Assembly: GCA_900753245.1 (NCBI GenBank)
Contig: CAADYJ010000080.1
Coordinates: forward strand, 1-64,000
Reading direction: 5' to 3'
From: Clostridia bacterium
Lineage (GTDB): Bacteria > Bacillota > Clostridia > TANB77 > CAG-508
Length of the DNA: 64,000 nt
Shown piece after piece: positions 57,501 through 64,000 of the stretch. Numbering within the stretch: the first letter of the stretch is position 1; every line of letters begins with the position of its first letter. The translations under genes were made by a program, and so were the position numbers. The notes under the pieces were generated by a model. That model had not been told where the DNA came from, ran no database searches, and saw only the letters and a list, made by a program, of their open reading frames with translations.

Positions 57501-59558
57501 GTCTTGTGCATAATTAGAAATTGTATTAATTGGTACTAACCCTGTTGGAGCTATATATTTTATTTCTATTTCTTTTGCTTCTTGAGCTTCATTATTGTTT
57601 GTATATTTTATTTGTACTTTGTCTGTTTTTGTTGGAGTTAGATTATTTATAGATATATTAGCTCTTATAACAATTGTTGCTCCTTCTGCTACTTCATTTA
57701 TTGCATATTTTGTTTGAGTTCCCTTTAGTGTTACTCTTATAGTTTTATTTTCTGCATTTATTACTTGTACATTTTCTATTTTTAATTCATCTTCATATAA
57801 TAGTTCTGTTCCTAGTATTTGTACATTTTCCATTTCTTTTGGTAATGTTATATCTATTGTTGGGTCTTTATATAAACTATCGTATTCTGAATTTGTTTTT
57901 AATGTAGCTTTTATTTCTACTTCTTGACTTTCTAATACTGTAGAAAATTGTGTATTACTCATTTCTATTTTCATTTTTGACGTTGGTTCTACAGTTTCTA
58001 TAGTTGTATCTTGATTATCTTTTATTATTTCTGTGTTATTTTTATTTACTTGTATATTTGATGTTTCTTCTAATTTTTCTATTTTCTCTATTTGAGTTTT
58101 TGTAATATTTTCTTCTTTTATTGTTTTTTCTGCTATTATTTCTAGCATTCCTTCTTTTTGAGGTTTACTTGTTTTTATTGTAATTTCATTTATGTTGCTT
58201 GATTGTATATCTACTACAATATTTTCTTCTTCATTGCTTGTTATCCTTGCTATTTCTTTGTTGTTTGATAATACACTTATATAACCTTCTTTTCCTAAAA
58301 TATCGTTAAAGTTTTGTGTATTTACTTTTAATTGTTTAAAGTATGAACCTGTTCCTATTTGTTCTTTTTGAATATTCCATTTAGCTTGGCTTGCTGTTAG
58401 TACTATTTCGTCTGCTACTTTGCTATATGCTATATCTATATCATATTTTACTTCGTATGGTATTTCTAAGTTTGTATATAAATATCCTTTACTTATATTT
58501 TCTTTAGATATACTTTGTTTTTCTTCTATAATGTTTCCTATTTTTTCACTTAGTTTATTTTCTTGACTATATGTTTCATTTAGTATTTTTATTTCTCCAC
58601 CATATGTTTTTACATTTGCTGATATGTTTGAGTTAAAATCTATTTCTTTTTGTTCTTCTATGTTTTCATAGCGATATGTAATTATATATTCTTCTTGTGA
58701 ATCCCATTCTACTTTTCCATCGCTGTCTGGTATATTACTTTGTTTTATTATTAATTTTCCATTATTTGAATTATAATTCCAATTATCTTGTGATAATATT
58801 TGTAATTCATTTTGTTTTCTTACATTTATTTGAGGTGTTTTGTTTTCTATTTTTGGTACTTGTATTTCTATGTTTGATTCAGCTATTGGTAATGCATTAT
58901 TTTGTATTCCTACTGTTAATTTTTGTTCTATTATTATTCCTTTTTCATTTTCAATTTCATATGAGTTATATTTTTGTATATTTTGATTTATTTCAACTTT
59001 TGGATTTGCAACCCATGTTACCATATTGTTTATTGTTTTTTCTATTTTGTGTTCTTTTCCTTCGTCATCCATATATGTTGCTTTTAATGTAATATCATTT
59101 TGTTTACTAAATTCATTAATATTAACTTTTTTATTTGCATCAAAATAAATAGGTAATGCTATTGTATATTTCTCTGTATTACCATTAATTTGATTTAATT
59201 GTATTTTATTATTTTCTATTTTTTGAATTTGCTCTTGTTGAACATCTTCACCTATTTTAAAATTAGCATTTGCTTCAACACTTGCATTTTTTAAATATCC
59301 TGTATTTTTTACTTTAATATCTAAATAAAGAGTATCTTGTTTTGTAATTTCTTGTGTAAGTGTATGAGTTTTATTTTCTTTGCTTATAAAATATGCATCA
59401 AATTCAACATTTTCATTGTTTGTTACAATGCTTTGTTTTTCTAAGTTTGAATTATCTGCATATGATATTCCTGCTCCTTTTACTATTATTGTTAAGTTTG
59501 TCATTACTATAATAGTTATTAATAAACTTGCTATTATTTTTTTCTTTATTGTATACAT
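54546..59558 (-). CDS. Giant surface protein A2: repeat stalk with SdrD-like module
   Basis: This 1670-residue paralog of A1 has a signal peptide at about 7-30. The shared N-terminal block is TNNENVEFDAYFIS, and a second shared block is YYSENGEATKDLN with SNGW and AEPT. The body is repeated beta-sandwich-like (DUF11-type) segments. One SdrD/CnaB-type module (SGTAWIDSNKNGQRDEDE) begins near residue 1339, after an Asn/Asp-rich linker. The C-terminus is EDDMSSADLVISIKTGE, a membrane helix and a basic tail ending YPRRRG. AGGAGG precedes the ATG and a strong promoter lies close. The gene ends 5 bp before B2. It is likely a cell-surface stalk; no binding or enzyme motif is seen. Confidence 0.83.
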   Translation of the reverse strand: MYTIKKKIIASLLITIIVMTNLTIIVKGAGISYADNSNLEKQSIVTNNENVEFDAYFISKENKTHTLTQEITKQDTLYLDIKVKNTGYLKNASVEANANFKIGEDVQQEQIQKIENNKIQLNQINGNTEKYTIALPIYFDANKKVNINEFSKQNDITLKATYMDDEGKEHKIEKTINNMVTWVANPKVEINQNIQKYNSYEIENEKGIIIEQKLTVGIQNNALPIAESNIEIQVPKIENKTPQINVRKQNELQILSQDNWNYNSNNGKLIIKQSNIPDSDGKVEWDSQEEYIITYRYENIEEQKEIDFNSNISANVKTYGGEIKILNETYSQENKLSEKIGNIIEEKQSISKENISKGYLYTNLEIPYEVKYDIDIAYSKVADEIVLTASQAKWNIQKEQIGTGSYFKQLKVNTQNFNDILGKEGYISVLSNNKEIARITSNEEENIVVDIQSSNINEITIKTSKPQKEGMLEIIAEKTIKEENITKTQIEKIEKLEETSNIQVNKNNTEIIKDNQDTTIETVEPTSKMKIEMSNTQFSTVLESQEVEIKATLKTNSEYDSLYKDPTIDITLPKEMENVQILGTELLYEDELKIENVQVINAENKTIRVTLKGTQTKYAINEVAEGATIVIRANISINNLTPTKTDKVQIKYTNNNEAQEAKEIEIKYIAPTGLVPINTISNYAQDKQIRSIAGSQEQGIIEVSAPARTATSEIQLINNYTNKINNISILGRTLTTKTTKTESNENLENTFDAVMLNKITSSQMSEGQYTVYYSENGEATKDLNLPSNGWMAEPTNLSNVKSYLIVLQNYEMNTGDSIKFSYEMQIPEGLNYNEKVNSVYTVYFDNVQESQTINDKVVALGASLTTGEAPKLETYVTSYTSENSVVRKGQYVKFRATVKNTGSMDAENVTLNITAPSANIYYYEENGKINFTENLDGREGKLVATYKTKHTQFVEDDYISEYEDQDETSKIIQIGSLKAGEEKQVEYELKIDEVNIDKKSLPMQNGKLVEPELTMKTSASVMANKMTKAISSNEYSLKLAQGTMQVMVTSDKASDYTLTKGSKLTYTTRIEEISSGEDLKQLEITVKVPEGLKITNTSTKNRVISSQDKKVDIQTNGNTVTFKVDQYNNEDSIDFIVETQVESAQETINPVVTAKAQNVEEHTSNIVSNKVQTLNFSIEQQKLDQEYFKEGQEITYTYKIKNNSDVYTDSFIFENEIPEGTTFENAEIITATGTEKITSIDSNKLQITRTSFGKSEELTIKLTVVANKITSGEKEKQIQNYAVIYGDLFKKIESNKITSIIEYNKNAQDNSNGEDQEDDNKDNNDNNNVEGRYKISGTAWIDSNKNGQRDEDEETIKGLKVRLYNQENNELVKDITTTSDSGKYTFENIPEGKYVVVFEYDNSKYILTQYQKEDVSKIVNSDAISMEMNIDGTNKIVAVSDTIQIKDSNARNIDVGMYVTPKSDLSLEKYISKVTLTYGDTTKVNEYNNAKIAKVEVPGKQLSKATVIVEYKIIVKNEGDVANYVKKIVDYIPQDMKFSAELNKDWYQSSNKDLYNASLANVELQPGESKEVTLTLTKKIAEDGTGIVNNNAEIYETYNKEGIKDIDSTEANKVSNEDDMSSADLVISIKTGEIVGIVGFISALICIAIIAIGYVSYNKMKKITYPRRRG

Positions 59559-59594
59559 TACATAATCCTCCTACTATATTAAACTCTAAAATTT

Positions 59595-59623
59595 ATTATA
59601 CACTTTTTTTCCAGTTTTTTCAA
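59595..59623 (-). promoter_or_regulatory. Promoter of the A2-B2 pair
   Basis: Minus-strand TTGAAA (59623-59618), a 17-bp spacer and a perfect TATAAT (59600-59595), 36 bp before the A2 ATG. Confidence 0.75.
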
Positions 59624-59755
59624 GGTTTTTGTAAAAAAAATGAACTTTTTATGTAATCTTTTAAAATGTTTTTTATTGATATTATTTATTTTTATATTTT
59701 TTGTAACATTTTTTCACTTTCTTCATATTATTATATATATATGAGGGGTGATAAT

Positions 59756-60076
59756 ATGGACGAAGATTTCCCTAATTTTGATGATTTTTGTTCTTCTTTT
59801 GAAGAACAAAATGATAATAATACTTCTACAGATAATAATTTTTCTGATTTTTCTAATATGTTTTCAGGAATTGATATGAGTACTTTGTTAAAAATAAAAG
59901 GAATAATGGAAAAAATGAATCAAAAGAAAAATGATCCACGATCTAATTTATTATTGTCTCTAAAGCCTTATTTAAAGCCTAGTAGGCAAGATAAGGTTGA
60001 TCAATATATTCAAATTTTTAATATGAGTAGTCTTCTTGAAAATATAAACTTTATGGGTGGTGAGAAAACAAAATGA
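59756..60076 (+). CDS. Small hypothetical acidic-N-terminus protein
   Basis: The frame is open from 59666, but ATG 59756 is chosen because AGGGGTGAT lies just upstream, giving 107 residues. The first 40 are acidic and Asn-rich. A segment SLKPYLKPSRQDKVDQYIQI follows (about 66-85), of a kind seen in small uncharacterised clostridial proteins. There is no signal or membrane helix. It overlaps the next gene by ATGA, so the two are translated together. I do not recognise a function; the pair has the look of sporulation-associated small genes, but that is a guess. Confidence 0.75.
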   Translation: MDEDFPNFDDFCSSFEEQNDNNTSTDNNFSDFSNMFSGIDMSTLLKIKGIMEKMNQKKNDPRSNLLLSLKPYLKPSRQDKVDQYIQIFNMSSLLENINFMGGEKTK

Positions 60077-60387
60077 TGTATCCGTATTCTTTTTTTGGTT
60101 TTCCCAATTTTAGGAGATATTATAATGTTCCTCCTAATCCCCATAATTTAAATTATAGTTATGTACATAACCCCAAAAGACCTCCACCTCCAAAGGTAGA
60201 AGTCCCTGTTAAAGATGTTTGTGATAATAATACTTGTGATAATAATGATGAAAATTTTTTTGATTTTTTTGGACTAAAACTTGCTTTTGACGATTTACTA
60301 ATTTTAGCAGTTTTATTTTTCTTGTATAAAGAAGAAACAAAAGATCCTTATCTTTATATTTCTTTACTTTTGTTATTATTAAGTTAA
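60073..60387 (+). CDS. Small hypothetical membrane protein
   Basis: This is a 104-residue protein with a Tyr/Pro/Asn-rich N-terminus (about 1-45), a short Asp/Asn stretch and two hydrophobic segments near the C-terminus (about 72-84 and 93-104; FDDLLILAVLFFLYKEE then SLLLLLLS). The start overlaps the stop of the gene before it as ATGATGA, an obvious translational coupling. Similar Tyr/Pro-rich proteins with a C-terminal LYKEE-type membrane hairpin occur in Clostridia, always uncharacterised as far as I know. It ends 12 bp before a terminator. Confidence 0.75.
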   Translation: MMYPYSFFGFPNFRRYYNVPPNPHNLNYSYVHNPKRPPPPKVEVPVKDVCDNNTCDNNDENFFDFFGLKLAFDDLLILAVLFFLYKEETKDPYLYISLLLLLLS

Positions 60388-60398
60388 TAATAGATTAA

Positions 60399-60428
60399 AC
60401 GAGTCTTAGTTTTTATACTAAGACTCGT
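60399..60428. terminator. Terminator between the small-gene pair and minC
   Basis: A perfect 11-bp stem ACGAGTCTTAG/complement with an 8-nt loop separates the convergent genes ending at 60387 and 60440. T-rich sequence follows on the plus strand. Confidence 0.75.
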
Positions 60429-60439
60429 CATAATTATTT

Positions 60440-61057
60440 TTATTCTAATATTATTTCATCGCTTTCGCTACTTATATATGCATAACTTTTGTCTATTTCT
60501 TCCTCTTCTGGCTTTTCTATTTCTTTTATTTTATTTGAGATTCTTATTTGTGGGCATTCTATTTTGTTTGCAGCTACTATTGCTTCTTTATTTCCTTTTG
60601 CTCCTGCATGAGCTAATCCTCTTAAATTTCCTAATACTATTATATTTTCACTTGCAATTACTTCTGCTCCCGCATTTACATCTCCTATTATTACTATACT
60701 TCCTTCGAATTCTATTTTTTGTCCTGAACGTAAAGAACCTCTTTGAAATTTTGTATCCGAAGACTTTATTTCTTTACGAAATGCTCTTTTTATTCCATGC
60801 AATCCTAATATTTTAGGGCTTTCAAATTCAATTTCTACAGGTATGGTTTCAGAAATCATTGTTTGTATTTCTTCTATTTCTTTATTTTTTAATACTTTTC
60901 CTGTTACCTTTATTGGAGTCTTCTCTTCTTTATATAATTTTTTTAGTTCAGTTAATTTTTTATTTAAACATTCTTTTATTTCTTTTTGCTCCGCTTTTTC
61001 ACTAATTTTTATTACTATTTCATTTTTCTTTAAGTTAATTGTTACACAATTTTTCAT
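60440..61057 (-). CDS. minC: Septum site-determining protein MinC
   Basis: This inhibitor of FtsZ ring assembly at the wrong site has a variable N-terminal domain. The C-terminal beta-helix domain starts at about residue 107, with RSGQKIEFEGSIVIIGDV and GAEVIASENIIVLGNLRG. ATG 61057 is chosen over GTG 61063 because AGGAGG lies 8 nt before it but only 2 nt before the GTG; this gives 205 residues. The last 25 residues are Glu/Ser-rich. The gene follows mrdA by 37 bp, the normal mreBCD-mrdA-minC order, but a terminator and convergent genes follow instead of minD and minE. Confidence 0.93.
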   Translation of the reverse strand: MKNCVTINLKKNEIVIKISEKAEQKEIKECLNKKLTELKKLYKEEKTPIKVTGKVLKNKEIEEIQTMISETIPVEIEFESPKILGLHGIKRAFRKEIKSSDTKFQRGSLRSGQKIEFEGSIVIIGDVNAGAEVIASENIIVLGNLRGLAHAGAKGNKEAIVAANKIECPQIRISNKIKEIEKPEEEEIDKSYAYISSESDEIILE

Positions 61058-61094
61058 TTCCACGTCCTCCTAATTATACATATATAGTTTCTTT

Positions 61095-63233
61095 TTAGTT
61101 AACTATTTCTGTTGATGGTTTTGCTTGCATGTTTTCCGTTATTCTGTTTGCATTCATTCCAAAGTATTCTGCTATTATATCTCTTGCTGGCGTTGCTGCT
61201 GCACTTCCGTGTTGTCCATTTTCTATCATTACTACTACTGCTATTTCTGGTTCTTCATATGGTGCGAATCCTACAAACCATGCGTTTGTAATGTTTCTTC
61301 CTTTTTCATCTTTTTTTCCTGTTTGTGCTGAACCTGTTTTTCCTCCTACTTCTATATTAAAGTTTTTAAATATAGAATATGCTGTTCCTCCTGATTCCGT
61401 AGTAACTCCTTTCATTCCTTCTCTTACTGCATTTAAATTATTTTGATTAAATGTTATTTTTGTATCTTCTTCTTTTGTTTCTATTCCTAACTTTTCTTTT
61501 AAATATTTATTTAATTCATCTTTTGATACTTCTGTTCCATCTACATTTGTTACAGCTTTTATTATAGATACATCTACATCTTTTCCACCATTTGCTAACA
61601 TACTTGTATATTTTGCCATTTGAAGTGTGGTAAAACTGTTATTTCCTTGTCCTATTGCTGCTGGCAATATGTCTCCTCCGTTCCATCTGCTTCCTAACAT
61701 TTTTGAAGTTTCTGGAGATGCAACATAGCCCGCTTCTTCTCCTAATAGTTCAATATTTGTTTTCTTTCCTAATCCTAATGCCTTTGTGTATTTTGCTAAG
61801 TTTTGGATTCCTACTCTATTTCCTACTTCATAGAAGAAATAGTTACATGAATGAATTATAGCATCTGTTACATTTAGATAACCATGGCCTCTTCCATATG
61901 ATTGATATATCCAACATTTTGGATTGTAGTCAGAAGAAAATTTGTAAATTCCGACATCATTTATTTTTTCTTTTGTTGTAATTGCTCCTGTTTCTAATCC
62001 TGCTATTGCTGTTACCATTTTGTATGTTGAACCTGGTGAAGATGGTGAACTTATTGCTCTATTTACAAAAGGATGATTTTTTGCATAATCTGATTGATTT
62101 TGATTTGTATAATATGTCCATTTTTCATTGCTAATTCCATTAACAAAATCACTTGGATCAAAATCAGGATAACTTGCCATTGCAAGTACTTCACCAGTTT
62201 TTACTTTCATTACTACTGCAGATCCACCTGTTACATTTACATTATTAGTTGTTGCTATTGATTGTATGCAACTTTTTAATGTGTCTTCAGTTACTTTTTG
62301 TAAATTCGCATCTATTGTAAGTATTACATCTGAACCTGCTGTTGCTTCTCCTGAAACATATTCGTCTGTTATTGTTCCATCGACAGCCATATCTATTTGT
62401 TTTATTCCATTTTTTCCTTTAAGGTAATCCTCAAAAATATATTCTATTCCTGTTTCTCCTATAATGTCGTTTGCGTTATATCTATCTTCTTTACCTTTTA
62501 ATTTTTCAGCACTTATTTTTCCTATGTATCCTAATAAGTGTGATGCTAAACTTCCTGATGGATAACTTCTTATTGCTTCTGTTTCTATATTTATTCCTGG
62601 AAAACTTGCACTTTGTTCACTTATTTGTGCTAAACTTACTTCTCCTATATTACTTGCAAGTTCTACTGATTTTGTACTACTATACCCTGCTTTTTTTATG
62701 TGATATCGTAATGTCATTATTTTTCTTGCTTCTTGAATGTTTTCGTTTTCTATGTTGTATTTTTCTTTTAGGATGTAAAAACATTCTTCTGCTGTTTTCT
62801 CTTCTGATATTTTATTTTCTTTTTTCCATGTTTTAGCAGATTCATCCCCTATTGTAAATTCAAATGGTTCTATTTTTATTGGTAATTCATCTATATAACT
62901 GTCTCCATTTGCTTCTAATACTTGTGTTATTTTTAATAAAGAATCATTTAAATCTTTATCTTCTAATTTTGTTTTATATAGTTCTAATCTATATCCTAAT
63001 TGAGTTGTTGCTAATTTGTTTCCAGATTGATCTAATATGTCTCCTCTTGCCGCTTCTAACACACTTTCTCTACTTAACCTTGTATTTGATTGTTCTCTAT
63101 ATTCATTTCCTTGTACTATTTGAAGATTAAACAGTTGAGCAATAAGTATTATTCCTACTATATAAACTAATATTGATACTATATTATATCTTACATTTAA
63201 ATTTCTTTCTGTGTTGTTTCTCAACTGTTTCAC
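61095..63233 (-). CDS. mrdA: Penicillin-binding protein 2 (elongasome transpeptidase)
   Basis: This is a class B PBP that crosslinks peptidoglycan during elongation, 712 residues. It has an N-terminal membrane helix (about 17-36) and a pedestal/dimerisation domain (about 55-260). The transpeptidase domain has the active serine S402 in SPGSTYK (SxxK 402-405), SCN at 462-464 and KTG at 632-634. All three are intact. It stands between mreD and minC, as part of the rod-shape operon. AGGAGG lies before the ATG. It works with RodA and MreBCD at the cytoplasmic membrane. Confidence 0.97.
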   Translation of the reverse strand: MKQLRNNTERNLNVRYNIVSILVYIVGIILIAQLFNLQIVQGNEYREQSNTRLSRESVLEAARGDILDQSGNKLATTQLGYRLELYKTKLEDKDLNDSLLKITQVLEANGDSYIDELPIKIEPFEFTIGDESAKTWKKENKISEEKTAEECFYILKEKYNIENENIQEARKIMTLRYHIKKAGYSSTKSVELASNIGEVSLAQISEQSASFPGINIETEAIRSYPSGSLASHLLGYIGKISAEKLKGKEDRYNANDIIGETGIEYIFEDYLKGKNGIKQIDMAVDGTITDEYVSGEATAGSDVILTIDANLQKVTEDTLKSCIQSIATTNNVNVTGGSAVVMKVKTGEVLAMASYPDFDPSDFVNGISNEKWTYYTNQNQSDYAKNHPFVNRAISSPSSPGSTYKMVTAIAGLETGAITTKEKINDVGIYKFSSDYNPKCWIYQSYGRGHGYLNVTDAIIHSCNYFFYEVGNRVGIQNLAKYTKALGLGKKTNIELLGEEAGYVASPETSKMLGSRWNGGDILPAAIGQGNNSFTTLQMAKYTSMLANGGKDVDVSIIKAVTNVDGTEVSKDELNKYLKEKLGIETKEEDTKITFNQNNLNAVREGMKGVTTESGGTAYSIFKNFNIEVGGKTGSAQTGKKDEKGRNITNAWFVGFAPYEEPEIAVVVMIENGQHGSAAATPARDIIAEYFGMNANRITENMQAKPSTEIVN

Positions 63234-63247
63234 CTCCTTTTTTTATT

Positions 63248-63781
63248 TTAAAAATATCTTGTTAGTATTTTTTGTCCTTTAAATATATCTTCTACTTTAT
63301 ATCCTACTTTTTGTATTAATGGATATAAAATAATTGTTATTATAACATTATATATTATTTCTATTAGTAACACTCTCACAAAGCTTAGTACTTCTATTTG
63401 TATTGATAGTCTCATAATCGATATAACATAATTTCCTATTTCGTATAATAATGTTGTTCCTATTACCATTAACATTATTGTCATTCTACTATCTTTTGAA
63501 AAATTTTTATCAAAATATCCTCCTATTGCTCCTACTAGTGCATACATTATACTTGATATTCCTATACTTCTTCCTATTACTACGTCTAAGAATATTCCAA
63601 AAAATATCCCATATGCTGTTCCTATTTTTGCTCCTGCAAATAAGCTTATAAATAGAGTTAGTATTATGAATAGGTTTGGCTTTACTCCTGCTATTGTAAA
63701 CCAATTAAAGAAGTTTGATTGCAAAAAATATATTATTAAGAATGTAACAAACATTAATATAATGCTTATTGTTTTTTTCAT
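63248..63781 (-). CDS. mreD: Rod shape-determining protein MreD
   Basis: This 177-residue protein with about five membrane helices spans nearly its whole length. The family motif GxxxGxxxDVVIGRSIGI (about 58-75) is clear. It is a membrane component of the MreBCD elongation complex that links the cytoskeleton to PBP2. AAGGAGAAAA precedes the ATG at 63781, and the gene lies 11 bp after mreC and 14 bp before mrdA. Confidence 0.95.
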   Translation of the reverse strand: MKKTISIILMFVTFLIIYFLQSNFFNWFTIAGVKPNLFIILTLFISLFAGAKIGTAYGIFFGIFLDVVIGRSIGISSIMYALVGAIGGYFDKNFSKDSRMTIMLMVIGTTLLYEIGNYVISIMRLSIQIEVLSFVRVLLIEIIYNVIITIILYPLIQKVGYKVEDIFKGQKILTRYF

Positions 63782-63792
63782 GTTTTTTCTCC

Positions 63793-64000
63793 TTATTTTA
63801 TAACTAGAACAGTGTCTATTTTTGCAAAATCCACTGCTGTTTCTATCATTGCATATCTATCTGTTATATTTTTTCCTGTAATAACTTTTTTTATTGTTCC
63901 TATATGAATTCCTTTTGGGTATATTCCTCCTAGCCCTGATGTTTCTATTGTATTTCCTTCTAAGACTGTTGCACTTGTTGGTATATATGTGGCTTTTAAT
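63793..64000 (-). CDS. mreC: Rod shape-determining protein MreC (C-terminal part)
   Basis: Only the last 69 codons lie in the window. The sequence ends TSGLGGIYPKGIHIGTIKKV...DFAKIDTVLVIK, matching the end of the MreC beta-barrel domain, which links MreBCD to PBP2 outside the membrane. The stop at 63793 is 11 bp before mreD. The first part of the gene, and probably mreB, lie beyond the right edge. Confidence 0.93.
   Translation of the reverse strand, partial: LKATYIPTSATVLEGNTIETSGLGGIYPKGIHIGTIKKVITGKNITDRYAMIETAVDFAKIDTVLVIK

Noticed and set aside
36903..59558. Assembly artefact duplicating one locus
   Set aside because: The paralogs differ in length, in domain content (Cys repeats, His/Cys cluster, zinc ribbon) and at many aligned residues.

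Overview
The window is a very AT-rich stretch with Gram-positive gene content and strong AGGAGG-type ribosome sites. It carries spoIIE, a YabE-like 3D-domain protein, gdpP, FtsH, a Clostridia-like RpoB/RpoC and the mre/mrdA/minC wall and division block. Together these point to an endospore-lineage Firmicute, most likely an uncultivated gut-type Clostridia; that placement is inference. Almost every gene lies on the minus strand. The plus-strand exceptions are a small exporter (20116), an Rpn-type gene (48794) and two small proteins (59756 and 60073). No rRNA, tRNA, CRISPR array or prophage was seen.

Layout from right to left, in the direction of transcription. From 64000 to 60440 lies the cell-shape block mreC (partial)-mreD-mrdA-minC, ending at a terminator with no minD after it. 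From 60387 to 59756 are two small plus-strand genes of unknown function. From 59558 to 36903 is the most striking region. It holds two consecutive copies of a two-gene surface-protein unit, each made of a very large repeat-rich 'A' protein followed by a 'B' protein. Each B protein has motifs of an N-terminal thioester (TED-like) adhesin domain, SdrD/CnaB-type modules and a C-terminal membrane anchor. An intact Rpn-type gene sits between the two units. From 36727 to 25071 come a lipoprotein, spoIIE, an operon of WG-repeat protein, unknown protein, acpS and tatD, the 3D-domain protein, exoA, an AI-2E-family transporter and a two-component system. From 22892 to 20667 is a Tim44-like/SPFH zinc-ribbon pair.

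rpoB-rpoC (19547-12101) is transcribed from its own promoter through a leader of about 420 nt. The leader contains a candidate short leader peptide and an intrinsic terminator hairpin, and rplJ/rplL are not upstream. Two related short palindromes lie between rpoB and rpoC. Next comes a frameshifted Rpn-type gene (11759-10871) with a 13-nt tandem repeat, then an amidohydrolase, gdpP, a UPF0132 protein, rplI, dnaB, tilS, ftsH, an SDR oxidoreductase and, cut by the window edge, a pilin-like glycine-rich surface protein.

The best candidate for an undescribed system is the duplicated A+B pair at 36903-59558. The thioester call rests on spaced Cys and Gln motifs seen in both B proteins (C89/Q170 and C396/Q545) and needs structural confirmation.
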